Source of the DNA: Bacteroidales bacterium
GTDB lineage: Bacteria; Bacteroidota; Bacteroidia; Bacteroidales; F082
DNA length: 60,449 nucleotides
NCBI GenBank assembly: GCA_017508895.1
Contig: JAFWRA010000158.1
Span: forward strand, 1 to 60,449
Reading direction: 5' to 3'
Shown here: positions 17,141 through 25,333 of the stretch, piece by piece
How positions within the stretch are numbered: position 1 is the first letter of the stretch
Layout of the letters: each line of letters opens with the position of its first letter
The notes under the pieces: model-generated
What the model was told of the DNA's origin: nothing
Seen by the model: the letters and a program-made list of their open reading frames with translations, nothing else
Databases searched by the model: none
Program-made: the position numbers and the translations under genes

Positions 17141-17893
17141 TTAGTTGTCGAATTGTTTTAAAAGAACTGTTTCTCCGTCGAAGACGGCATAAGTGAAATC
17201 ATAAATCCAATTTCCCACAACGGTTGTCAATGCATGGTCGCCGCTCTGATACTGCATGGGCTTGTGTTGGTGGCCAAAGACGAAGAAATCGATGCTTGGG
17301 TCAAGCTTGGCTTGCTCTTGGGCATATTGATAAAGGCGGGTGTTGGGGATATCGTCATAATAGCCGCGTTCCATCTCGTTTTTGAGTTTCTTCAAGCGAT
17401 GGTTGTGCGACCATTTCAAAGCCAAACCAATGCCAATGTCGGGGTGCAACCATCTGAATAGCCATTGATTGAACTTGCATTCAAATACCTTTTTCAAAAA
17501 CTTGTAACCTTTGTCGCCCGGTCCTCTGCCGTCACCGTGGACAAGGAAAAACTTCTTGTCCTTTATCATCTTGACAACTGGCTCGCGATGCATTTCGATA
17601 CCAAGTTCGTCATGCAGGTAGCCGAAACTCCAAAGGTCGTGGTTTCCGATAAACAAATGGACCGGAATGCCTGCATCGGTAAACTCAGCCAACTTGCCTT
17701 GTAGCCTGACGAAACCTCTCGGAATCACGGTCTTATACTCAAACCAGAAGTCGAAAAGGTCGCCCATCAGGTAGAGCTCCTCGCAGTTGGGACGAATCAT
17801 GTCCAAGAAGCGCAGCAACTTGCGCTCGCGCTTTTGGCTGTCCTCAAGTGAAGGGATGCCCAAATGGAAGTCGGTGACGAAATAAATGGCCAT
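17141..17893 (-). CDS. lpxH: UDP-2,3-diacylglucosamine diphosphatase
   Basis: LpxH cleaves UDP-2,3-diacylglucosamine to lipid X in lipid A synthesis. The 250-residue product has the calcineurin-type metallophosphatase set: Asp8/His10 (TDFHLG), GDLFDFWFEY (Asp45), GNHD (84-86 NHD), HGDG and GHQHKP near the C-terminus. FDFWFEY is characteristic of LpxH rather than of general phosphatases. Its ATG overlaps the stop of the purine phosphorylase gene by one base, and lpxK lies two genes upstream in the same operon. Confidence 0.92.
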   Translation of the reverse strand: MAIYFVTDFHLGIPSLEDSQKRERKLLRFLDMIRPNCEELYLMGDLFDFWFEYKTVIPRGFVRLQGKLAEFTDAGIPVHLFIGNHDLWSFGYLHDELGIEMHREPVVKMIKDKKFFLVHGDGRGPGDKGYKFLKKVFECKFNQWLFRWLHPDIGIGLALKWSHNHRLKKLKNEMERGYYDDIPNTRLYQYAQEQAKLDPSIDFFVFGHQHKPMQYQSGDHALTTVVGNWIYDFTYAVFDGETVLLKQFDN

Positions 17894-18729
17894 CAGAACT
17901 GGATTTCGGCGCTGCGGCGGATGAGCTCGGTGATAAGGGTGATGAGCTTGGGCTCAACGGCATTCACGGCCTTGATGACTTCCTCGTGCGTGATGGTAAT
18001 GGTGTGGTCCAAACCATAGATGTTGGCCATGTCGGAAACGATGGATAAACCAAAGACGGGCAACTTGCCTTGTCGAGCCACGATAACCTCAGGCGTGGTC
18101 GACATGCCGATGGTGTCGGCACCGATGATGCGGAAGTAACGGCATTCAGCAGGCGTCTCGTAGGTTGGGCCAGAAGTGGAGCAATATACGCCGTGCTGCA
18201 CCCAGATGCCTTTTTCCAAAGCGATTTCATCAGCCAACTTGATGAGTCGTTTGTCGTATGGCTCGCTCATGTCGGGGAAACGTTCACCAAAACGCTCGTC
18301 ATGTGGTCCAATCAACGGATTGGGCATGGCATGGATATGGTCATTGATGATCATGATGTCACCTACGTGGAAGGTCGGGTTGAGTCCACCGGCGGCATTG
18401 CTGAGGATGAGGAACTGGATGCCGAGTTGCATCATCATCCGGATAGGGAAGGCGACTTCGCTCATCGGATAGCCTTCGTAATAGTGGAAACGGCCTTGCA
18501 TGGCGATGACTTTGCGGCCAGCGATAGTGCCAAAAAGCAGTTGTCCTTGGTGACCTTTCACTGTGGAGACGGGGAAGTTCGGGATGTCCGAATAGGGGAT
18601 GGCGTATTCTACAGTGATGCCATTGGCCAAACCGCCTAATCCAGAGCCTAGCACTATGCCGACTTCAGGCTGGAAGTCGTTGGTTTTCAATTTAATGTAA
18701 CCAACGGTTGTAAGAATTCTCTCGTACAT
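17893..18729 (-). CDS. punA: Purine nucleoside phosphorylase
   Basis: A 278-residue trimeric-type purine nucleoside phosphorylase, which splits inosine/guanosine to base and ribose-1-phosphate. Visible signatures are GSGLGGLAN (28-36), MQGRFHYYEGY, NAAGGLNP and TYETPAECR. The start at 18729 matches the expected N-terminus of the family even though it overlaps the end of lpxK by 38 nt. It lies between two lipid A genes with no obvious functional link, so co-transcription is probably housekeeping. Confidence 0.92.
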   Translation of the reverse strand: MYERILTTVGYIKLKTNDFQPEVGIVLGSGLGGLANGITVEYAIPYSDIPNFPVSTVKGHQGQLLFGTIAGRKVIAMQGRFHYYEGYPMSEVAFPIRMMMQLGIQFLILSNAAGGLNPTFHVGDIMIINDHIHAMPNPLIGPHDERFGERFPDMSEPYDKRLIKLADEIALEKGIWVQHGVYCSTSGPTYETPAECRYFRIIGADTIGMSTTPEVIVARQGKLPVFGLSIVSDMANIYGLDHTITITHEEVIKAVNAVEPKLITLITELIRRSAEIQF

Positions 18730-19750
18730 ATTTCAATATTTCTTCGTTAAACTTCTCTTTTTCATGGAAACGCACGTTGATGGGTAAAACATATAACGGC
18801 GCAATTTCAAACTGACAAAAATAAGGAGAATTTGTTAATCGTGCAGCATCTTTTTCGGTGGTGACGATGATTTTCTTCTCTCCGCTGAGGTCTTCAAAGT
18901 GCTTGAGGATGATTGTCAAATCTTCTTTTGTATAGGTATGATGATCGGCAAATTGCAGAAAATCAACGGATTTATAGTTGTCCTTCAATTCTTCGACAAA
19001 CGGCTTTGGGTTGGCTATGCCGCAGAAAGCCAAAACGGAATCGGCATTTTCGGAGGCAACAGTTTTTGCTTTCTCGTTCAAAGGCTGCAATTCGTTGTAT
19101 TCTAAATAAGAGAAAAACACTTTTTGTTCTTCTTCAGGTTTTAATTTGTTGATGACGCGTTTTTTATCTTCTTCCCTTAGGCATTTAGGTGATTTGCTGA
19201 CGATGATGATTTGCGCACGCTTGGCAGCTGACCTCACATCGCGCAAAGTGCCGGTAGGGAAGAGGAAGTCGTCACAATAAAGATGTTGGTATTCCGTCAA
19301 TAAGATGTTCAAACCTGCCTTGATGGAGCGATGCTGGAACGCGTCGTCGAGGAGGACAACTTCTGCGCTGTTCGGACTGCAGAGCAGCTTGCGAGTGCCA
19401 TCCACACGGTCCTCGTCCACAGCAACCAATATCTGTGGAAACTTTCTGAAATACAGCAATGGTTCGTCACCCAAGTCTTCGCAGGTGCTTATGCTTTCAG
19501 CCAATTTGAAGCCTTTGGTCTTTCTGCCGTAGCCACGACTCAAGGTCGCGACGTGATAGTCGTCCTTCAATAGAGAAATGAGGTATTCCGTATGTGGCGT
19601 TTTTCCCGTTCCGCCCAAGTTGAGGTTGCCCACACAAATCACCGGTTTTTCGAATCGTGTGGCTTTTAAGATATGCCAATCGTACAACTTGTGTCTGATT
19701 GTCAATACGATATGGTATAGAAACGATATGGGCAGAAGTAAAATTCTCAT
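18692..19750 (-). CDS. lpxK: Tetraacyldisaccharide 4'-kinase
   Basis: LpxK phosphorylates the 4' position of the lipid A disaccharide at the inner membrane. The 352-residue product starts with a membrane-associated helix (MRILLLPISFLYHIV) and carries the Walker A variant NLNLGGTGKTP and the LSRGYGRK segment. The ATG at 19750 was chosen: the longer frame would add 28 residues that overlap the divergent nif3 gene and have no family support. It is the first gene of the operon lpxK-punA-lpxH-dipeptidase. Confidence 0.92.
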   Translation of the reverse strand: MRILLLPISFLYHIVLTIRHKLYDWHILKATRFEKPVICVGNLNLGGTGKTPHTEYLISLLKDDYHVATLSRGYGRKTKGFKLAESISTCEDLGDEPLLYFRKFPQILVAVDEDRVDGTRKLLCSPNSAEVVLLDDAFQHRSIKAGLNILLTEYQHLYCDDFLFPTGTLRDVRSAAKRAQIIIVSKSPKCLREEDKKRVINKLKPEEEQKVFFSYLEYNELQPLNEKAKTVASENADSVLAFCGIANPKPFVEELKDNYKSVDFLQFADHHTYTKEDLTIILKHFEDLSGEKKIIVTTEKDAARLTNSPYFCQFEIAPLYVLPINVRFHEKEKFNEEILKYVRENSYNRWLH

Positions 19751-19779
19751 TATAGGGGTCAAAATTAGACATTTTTTCC

Positions 19780-19787
19780 TAATTTTG
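19780..19787 (+). promoter_or_regulatory. -7 element for nif3
   Basis: TAATTTTG lies 18 nt before the nif3 ATG, in the 55-nt gap between divergent lpxK and nif3. Only the nif3 side shows a clear consensus match. Confidence 0.5.
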
Positions 19788-19805
19788 AGCCTCAATTTTG
19801 AATTT

Positions 19806-20603
19806 ATGACTGTAAAAGACATTTTGAACTGCATTACAGAGATTGCACCGCTTCAATGGCAGGAGAGCTATGACAATGCTGGCTTGCAAGTCGGTGATTT
19901 GAATGCAGAGACCCGTAAGGCATTGATTGCCTTGGATGTAACCGAAGAACTCGTTGATGAAGCTGTTGTCAAAAACTGCGACCTCATCATCAGCCATCAT
20001 CCGCTGATTTTTCACGGCTTGAAGCACCTTACACCTCAAACCTATATCGAGCGTGTTGTGATGAAAGCCATCAAGCACGACATCTCCATCATTTCCATGC
20101 ATACGAACTTGGATAACAGTTTCCAAGGCGTGAGCCGTGTTTTGGCCGAAAAGTTGGGCTTGAAGAATCTGCATATTTTGCAACCTTTAACCACGGAACC
20201 TGACCTTTGTGGGGCAGGCATGGTAGGCGAATTTGAAATAGCGATGGAAGAAATTGATTTTCTGAGCCTTGTTGCTGATACAATTGGAGTGCCTTGTTTA
20301 CGTCATTCCGCCTTGACGGGCAAAAAAATCCAAAAAGTGGCGCTTTGTGGCGGCTCTGGGGTTCCTTTTATGGCTGATGCGATGCGTTGTGGTGCAGATG
20401 CTTACCTCACTGCCGACATCAAATACCATGACTTTTTCGTTCCAGAAGGCAACATTCTCCTTGTCGATGGCGGGCATTTTGAGACCGAACAATTCACGAA
20501 AGAATTATTATGTAAGTTGATTCGGAAAAAATTTCCTACCTTTGCAGCCGAAATTGCTGAAACGAAGACAAATTCGGTTCATTATTTTGTAAAAAATAAG
20601 TAA
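19806..20603 (+). CDS. Nif3-like dinuclear metal centre protein
   Basis: A 265-residue Nif3/DUF34 protein (often labelled GTP cyclohydrolase 1 type 2 homologue). Metal-ligand segments are the SHHPLIFHG pair near residues 60-70, MHTNLDN around 98-104 and the C-terminal DGGHFETE. The ATG at 19806 is preferred over the much longer frame that would run antisense through lpxK. It is followed 7 nt later by the zinc-ribbon gene, a pairing commonly seen in Bacteroidetes. The biochemical role of the family is unsettled. Confidence 0.88.
   Translation: MTVKDILNCITEIAPLQWQESYDNAGLQVGDLNAETRKALIALDVTEELVDEAVVKNCDLIISHHPLIFHGLKHLTPQTYIERVVMKAIKHDISIISMHTNLDNSFQGVSRVLAEKLGLKNLHILQPLTTEPDLCGAGMVGEFEIAMEEIDFLSLVADTIGVPCLRHSALTGKKIQKVALCGGSGVPFMADAMRCGADAYLTADIKYHDFFVPEGNILLVDGGHFETEQFTKELLCKLIRKKFPTFAAEIAETKTNSVHYFVKNK
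20537..20544 (+). promoter_or_regulatory. -7 element inside the 3' end of nif3
   Basis: TACCTTTG followed by CAG, 66 nt upstream of the zinc-ribbon gene start and inside the nif3 coding region. It could give the zinc-ribbon gene its own transcript in addition to read-through from nif3. Confidence 0.5.
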
Positions 20604-20610
20604 TCACAAT

Positions 20611-21645
20611 ATGGCTAAGAAAGAAAACATAGAAGAAGCTGAGGTGACTGAAGTTGCTGAGGTAAAGGAAGTTAAGCAGACAAAGAAAACCACGAAAAAA
20701 ACAGCTAAGGCTGAAACGGATCCCGAAGTGGAAAACGAAGCTCCAGTGGTGAATGAAGAAGCTGCCGACGAAAAGAAAGACAAGAAGACGACAAAGAAAA
20801 CGGCAAAAGTTACGACTGAAGTTGAGGTGAATGAGGAAGTTACCGCTCCTCAAGAGGAGGCTCCCACCGTAAAGAAAGAGGCTCCCAAGCCAGTGGAAGA
20901 CCCCGTTGAAGTGAGCGTGGAACAAAAACTGGTTGCTCTCTATACCTTGCAACAGGTCGACTCTAAGATTGATGAGATTCGCGCCTACCGTGGTAACCTT
21001 CCGCTCGAAATCCAGGACATGGAGGACGAAATTGCCGGTTTGGAGACCCGTATTGCCAATTTCAAGGAGGAAAGCAAGAAACATCAGAAAGACATCTCTG
21101 ATTATAAGATCAAAATTAAGGAAACCGAAGCCTTGATCAAGAAATATGAGGACCAACAGAACAATGTCCGCAATAACCGCGAATACGATTCGTTGACTAA
21201 AGAAATTGAGTATCAACAGCTTGATAACCAACTTTCAGAGAAACGCATCAAAGAGATTACCGCTAAGGACAATGAAGTGGCCGTCAAGGTGGCTGAGGCT
21301 CAGATGCGTCTCACCGAACTGAAGTCTTCACTGAAGGACAAGAAGGACGAGCTGCATTCGCTGGTGGAAGGTACAGAAAAGGAGGAGGAACAACTGCTTC
21401 AGCGTTCTGCCGAATGTGAGAAACTGGTGGAAGACCGTCTTTTGGTTGCTTACAAACGTATCCGTAAAAATGCCCGCAATGGTTTGGCCGTGGTGGGTAT
21501 TTTCGACGAGGCCTGCGGCGGTTGCTTCAACCGTATCCCGCCCCAACATCAGTTGGACATCTGCACACACAAGAAGATCATCGTCTGCGAGTATTGTGGT
21601 CGTATCCTTGTTGACAAGGGTATCATCGAACAATATAACGCTTGA
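20611..21645 (+). CDS. Coiled-coil C4-type zinc-ribbon protein with a Lys/Glu-rich N-tail
   Basis: A 344-residue protein of the CT398-like, C4-type zinc-ribbon family. Residues 108-280 form a long coiled coil. The C-terminus has a ribbon with CGGC and CEYCGRIL. The first roughly 105 residues are a low-complexity tail rich in Lys, Thr, Glu and Ala, with KKTTKKTAK occurring twice, absent from typical family members of about 250 residues. Family members are thought to bind nucleic acid or act in trafficking, without a settled role. A terminator follows. Confidence 0.82.
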   Translation: MAKKENIEEAEVTEVAEVKEVKQTKKTTKKTAKAETDPEVENEAPVVNEEAADEKKDKKTTKKTAKVTTEVEVNEEVTAPQEEAPTVKKEAPKPVEDPVEVSVEQKLVALYTLQQVDSKIDEIRAYRGNLPLEIQDMEDEIAGLETRIANFKEESKKHQKDISDYKIKIKETEALIKKYEDQQNNVRNNREYDSLTKEIEYQQLDNQLSEKRIKEITAKDNEVAVKVAEAQMRLTELKSSLKDKKDELHSLVEGTEKEEEQLLQRSAECEKLVEDRLLVAYKRIRKNARNGLAVVGIFDEACGGCFNRIPPQHQLDICTHKKIIVCEYCGRILVDKGIIEQYNA

Positions 21646-21674
21646 TGAATATAGTCTGATTTGAGATTTCGATT

Positions 21675-21704
21675 AAGGCTACCTTCGCGGGTAGCCTTTT
21701 TCTG
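21675..21704 (+). terminator. Intrinsic terminator after the zinc-ribbon gene
   Basis: AAGGCTACC at 21675-21683 pairs with GGTAGCCTT at 21690-21698 across a TTCGCG loop, followed by a T tract. Confidence 0.88.
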
Positions 21705-21771
21705 TTTCTTGACTTTGACAGTCTAAAATAGGTGGTTTCATAAAAAGCTGACAATTTGATATTTATAGAAC

Positions 21772-22296
21772 TTGCGTCACCTCTTTTGGGTGACGCGGAG
21801 TAAATAACAGTATTTTTGCTCCATGTATGTCAGATTAAAGACGAACAGGTCTGGTTGCGCCCTATTTGCGCCCTATCAGAGTCGTATCAGGCTCAATCGT
21901 TGTCCCTTACTTCTTCTTTACTTTTCCAATAGTTCTTTGACCAAAATTCGAACAACTATCGAAGAACTATCGAAGAACTATCGAAAAAATGAGGACGCTG
22001 CTTGCTCTCTGCCCGCCTTTATGTCGCTAGCATCCCCTTTGCTGCTAATTGGGTATGACTTGGGTATACCCCTCTCGCCACGACTATCCGCTTCGTAGTA
22101 ATCCCCCCCCCCGCCATACTACAGGTGAGCGGCGACGGCTGCCCGCTGGCCTACGCCATCCACAATTGCCGAAGCCTAACACCAGCACTACAATGTAGAA
22201 CAGTGGCCGCAAGCACCTTGACAAAGCCCCTTTTCCTAACCAAGCGACAAGAGCAAATCAAACCCTCTTTTGAGGAAAAGTTTTTGGTGACGCAAA
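21772..22296. mobile_element. Possible non-autonomous element with 10-bp terminal inverted repeats
   Basis: This 525-bp stretch fills most of the 667-nt gap between two convergent genes. It begins TTGCGTCACC (21772-21781) and ends GGTGACGCAA (22287-22296), exact inverted copies. AAC flanks both ends and could be a 3-bp target duplication. Inside are a second GGTGACGC (21789-21796) that makes a strong hairpin with the left end, an isolated -7-like TATTTTTG at 21811, three 11-bp tandem units (AACTATCGAAG) at 21954-21986, and a run of ten C at 22103-22112. Two small reading frames (91 and 63 codons) have no recognisable protein features, so I do not call genes. Element status is inferred. Confidence 0.4.
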
Positions 22297-22312
22297 ACTC
22301 TTCTTTTTCCGT

Positions 22313-23764
22313 TTAGAACTTCACCTTGAGGGTGGCAGCGAAATTGTTCTTGAATTGTTGCTGCGCGATGGGCTCGATACCCAAGTCGCCGGCATCATAA
22401 AGATAAAGGAAAGATTTCCCGTAGCTCAATTCATAGGCGAAATCGAAAGTGGTGCTGTTGGATATGGGAAGGCTAATGCCGAACGAGGCTTTCTTGACGC
22501 TACTGCCCGTTTCGCCAAGGCCAAAGGGGCTGCCGTAGTAGGCCGCACCTAACCTTAGGTAAGAGTCGCCCAGGGCCCATTCGCTGCCTAAACGGAAATT
22601 GAATGTCCTTCCGTAGGTGCTTTTGATGTTTTCGTTGACGGCACTGTAGTCGAAGTCGTTGGCTTTGAAAGTGGCCGCGCCGTAGTTGGTATATTCCGCA
22701 TCTATGCTAATTATACCATGTTGTCCGATAACGAAAGCCATACTGCCCACCCATTTCAGTGGTTTGATGAAGGTGTATTCGTAGTTGGACATGGGGCTGA
22801 TGTATTTTCGGGTAACCCCTAAGATTTGTGACTCGGTCTCGGTTTGCCACGATTCGTCGAAGTTGTAGAGGGTCGGGGAGTGGAAGGCGGCACCCAAACG
22901 TAGCCAATGGTTGGCATGGAAAATGAAACCGAGCTTCACGTTACCACCATAGGCGTCACTGCGTAGGTCTTCCTTGAAACCCCATTGGTCGAAATCCGTT
23001 TCAGTGCCTTCAACTCGACTTTCTTGGAACACTTTTGTCCCAAAGCGTTTCACATGGGCCAGATTCGCACTGATGCCGATGAAAAGGCGATCGTTGAAAT
23101 TGGCGCTGCCTGCAAAAGTCCATTCTTCGGAACGGCCTTTGAAAGTGTTTTCCTGTCCTTGCCAGATATTGCCTTGTGGGACAGGACTACTATAATAATC
23201 ACCTAAATCATCGTGATAAATGTCAATCAGATAAGTACTCCACGCAGGGTAAATCGTGTAGGGGAAGGCGTCTTGTAACTCTAATTGTGAATAGCCGTCG
23301 ATTTGTGCGAGGTAATCATCGATTTTCGAACTTGTCGGATTGATGCCTTTGGCGTAGCTGTGGATGTTGTAGTCGTTGGTTCGGGTGAGTCCGATGCCGA
23401 ATTGGGTGAAGCGCAAAGGCTTGTAGTTGCTTCTTTGCTTGGTGCTCACATAGCCGAGATTGGGAATGGAAAGACGCATATTGTTGGCGCCGTTGCTCGC
23501 ACCGTAATATGTGGAATGGGTGTAGTTATCCATCAAGTTGAGTGTGGTAGTGAACTCGTTGCTACGATAGATACCCATACCTGACGGATTGATGTTTACT
23601 GCCGTCATGTCGCCACCTACTGCGCCCAAGGCATTGCCCATGCCCATGGCTTTGGCTGTGCCTTGGTAATAGGTTTGAGAGAATAAGAAGGCATCATCGG
23701 TGCCTTGGCCAAACAGCTTGACTGAGAATAGTATGATGAGTGTGATGATTAAGGCTTTCTTCAT
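22313..23764 (-). CDS. Outer-membrane beta-barrel protein, OmpP1/FadL-like
   Basis: A 483-residue secreted barrel protein with a signal peptide (MKKALIITLIILFSVKLFGQ). The mature N-terminus contains AKAMGMGNALGAVGGDMTAVNINPSGMGIY, the small-residue plug-like segment of OmpP1/FadL/TodX relatives and of Bacteroidetes hemin-receptor-like proteins. The protein ends in an aromatic-rich beta-strand closing with F (LKVKF). The ATG at 23764 was chosen because the promoter -7 element lies 39 nt upstream and a signal peptide starts there. The ligand is unknown; hydrophobic-compound uptake is the family guess. Confidence 0.82.
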   Translation of the reverse strand: MKKALIITLIILFSVKLFGQGTDDAFLFSQTYYQGTAKAMGMGNALGAVGGDMTAVNINPSGMGIYRSNEFTTTLNLMDNYTHSTYYGASNGANNMRLSIPNLGYVSTKQRSNYKPLRFTQFGIGLTRTNDYNIHSYAKGINPTSSKIDDYLAQIDGYSQLELQDAFPYTIYPAWSTYLIDIYHDDLGDYYSSPVPQGNIWQGQENTFKGRSEEWTFAGSANFNDRLFIGISANLAHVKRFGTKVFQESRVEGTETDFDQWGFKEDLRSDAYGGNVKLGFIFHANHWLRLGAAFHSPTLYNFDESWQTETESQILGVTRKYISPMSNYEYTFIKPLKWVGSMAFVIGQHGIISIDAEYTNYGAATFKANDFDYSAVNENIKSTYGRTFNFRLGSEWALGDSYLRLGAAYYGSPFGLGETGSSVKKASFGISLPISNSTTFDFAYELSYGKSFLYLYDAGDLGIEPIAQQQFKNNFAATLKVKF

Positions 23765-23777
23765 GGTGATGAAATAA

Positions 23778-23817
23778 AAAAGACTACCTTGCATTTAAGC
23801 TGCAAAGGTAGTCTTTT
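23778..23817 (-). terminator. Hairpin between two minus-strand genes that also contains a promoter element
   Basis: AAAAGACTACCTT at 23778-23790 pairs with AAGGTAGTCTTTT at 23805-23817 across a 14-nt loop. On the minus strand it follows the stop of the aromatic/His-rich lipoprotein and ends in T residues, so it can terminate that gene. The same DNA carries the -7 element of the following barrel gene. Confidence 0.75.
23803..23810 (-). promoter_or_regulatory. -7 element for the OmpP1/FadL-like gene
   Basis: Read on the minus strand this is TACCTTTG followed by CAG, 39 nt before the ATG. It overlaps the arm of the terminator-like hairpin. Confidence 0.6.
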
Positions 23818-23846
23818 ATTGTCAATTATTGGGATTTGGGTGAAAT

Positions 23847-25235
23847 TTATCTTCTTCCTCCGCCGCCAGAGCTGCGGCCACCACCTGATGAACTGTGGCT
23901 ACCGCCGCCTGAACTGCCACGGCTTACACCTGAGCTTGAACTTGAGCTGCGGCCACCGCTGTAGCTGCTAGAGCCGCGACTTGAGCTTGACGAGGAACTT
24001 CTTGAAGGTGAGCTGCTGCGATTGTAGCTGCCACTTGACGAGTTGCCTCTGTTATAGGAACCGCTTGAGCTGTTGTTTCTATTATAGCTGCTGCTGGAAG
24101 AGCCGCTGCGGTTATAGCCCGAAGAAGAGGGACGCGAAGTGCTGCTCTGCGGACGTACATATTCGGAGCTTGAACGCGATGGACGGCTGCTGCTTGGAGA
24201 AGTGTAGCTTTGGCGTTGACCGCTTTGGCTTCCCGAGCCAACACGACCAGAGCTTGCATTGCTAGAGCTGTTTGGACGGCTTGATGCCACATTTCCTGTT
24301 CTGCCGCTTGTACCTGCTGAAGGCCTGTCGCTCACGGTTGGTCTGCTGCTCACGGTTGGTCTGCTGGTGTGAGTGCGTTCTGTGCTACTGCCTACGCGGC
24401 CGGTGGAAGCATCGCCCGTTGTAGGACGTCTCGATGACATACTGCCTGATGCACTGCCATTACTGTTGACGCGTCCTGACATGCTGCCTCCGTTGTTTGA
24501 AGCGCGGTGGCTCAAAGAACCATTGGTACCACTGTTGCCGTGACGAACGCTGGCAACATAACTACTCAGGCTGTTGTCGTGTCCACCATGATGATGTCCT
24601 CCACCATGATGTCCTCCATCATGGTGCCCGTCCCAATGGTGGTGCGGGTGATGCCAGTAGTAATCGTGATAGCCCCATCCGTAGGCCCAGTAGGGATCCC
24701 AGCCCCAATAGCTATAGTAGTAAGGATAACCCCAATACCAGTTCCAGCTCCAGTATGAGCTCCAATAGGGACGATAGCTCCAACCGTAATAAAAGGTCGG
24801 GTAGTAGTCCCAATAGAAGGGGTCATAGCTGTTGACATAGATGTATGTGTCACCCCCAGTGTAATAGTCGTCATAATAGCCTCTCGATGAAGAGGCCTGC
24901 GTGCCAAAACGTTTGATGCGCGCAGCAAAGTCGGCATCATAGTAAGTCTCGGTGGTGGTGTAAACCACACCGTTGGTGTCAGTCACGGTTTCCGTGGTCT
25001 GGTAGACGGGCTCGGCATTGCTGACGTAATTTTTACTGTCGGAATAATAGGCTTGATAGTCATATTCCGAGCTGCTGCTGATGCTGGGGCTCACGTATGA
25101 GCCATTGCCAGTGGTCAAACGCTCACTGTTGTTGTAAGGTGAATAATAGGTGTCGTCCTTTGCAACATTGCGGTTCGCCGAGCAGCTGGCGAAGACCATC
25201 AAGGCAATGATTGGGATGAATCTTAAAGCTTTCAT
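23847..25235 (-). CDS. Low-complexity lipoprotein, Tyr/Trp/His-rich then Ser/Arg/Gly-rich
   Basis: A 462-residue predicted lipoprotein: signal peptide with lipobox-like FASC (cysteine near residue 18). Residues about 110-215 are extremely rich in Tyr, Trp and later His (the stretch ends in repeated HHGGGHHHGGH). The last 230 residues are Ser/Arg/Gly/Asn repeats such as SYNRGNSSSGS. No catalytic domain is visible. The His cluster suggests metal binding and the C-terminal repeats an unfolded or surface-exposed tail; both are inference. The ATG at 25235 is the start because it opens the signal peptide. Similar proteins occur in Bacteroidetes as unnamed hypotheticals. Confidence 0.7.
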   Translation of the reverse strand: MKALRFIPIIALMVFASCSANRNVAKDDTYYSPYNNSERLTTGNGSYVSPSISSSSEYDYQAYYSDSKNYVSNAEPVYQTTETVTDTNGVVYTTTETYYDADFAARIKRFGTQASSSRGYYDDYYTGGDTYIYVNSYDPFYWDYYPTFYYGWSYRPYWSSYWSWNWYWGYPYYYSYWGWDPYWAYGWGYHDYYWHHPHHHWDGHHDGGHHGGGHHHGGHDNSLSSYVASVRHGNSGTNGSLSHRASNNGGSMSGRVNSNGSASGSMSSRRPTTGDASTGRVGSSTERTHTSRPTVSSRPTVSDRPSAGTSGRTGNVASSRPNSSSNASSGRVGSGSQSGQRQSYTSPSSSRPSRSSSEYVRPQSSTSRPSSSGYNRSGSSSSSYNRNNSSSGSYNRGNSSSGSYNRSSSPSRSSSSSSSRGSSSYSGGRSSSSSSGVSRGSSGGGSHSSSGGGRSSGGGGRR

Positions 25236-25333
25236 TTTATTGAGTTTTATTTTGTTTCCAAACAGAGTTTTAATTGACCAAAACTTAACAAATTTCATAC
25301 CAAAATTCGGTGTTTCCCGATGTTTTTCAAACA

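Noticed and set aside
21823..22316. Two small plus-strand genes (91 and 63 codons)
   Set aside because: No recognisable protein features; they cross a C10 run and tandem repeats, and the first lies next to hairpin DNA. Treated as part of a repeat element.
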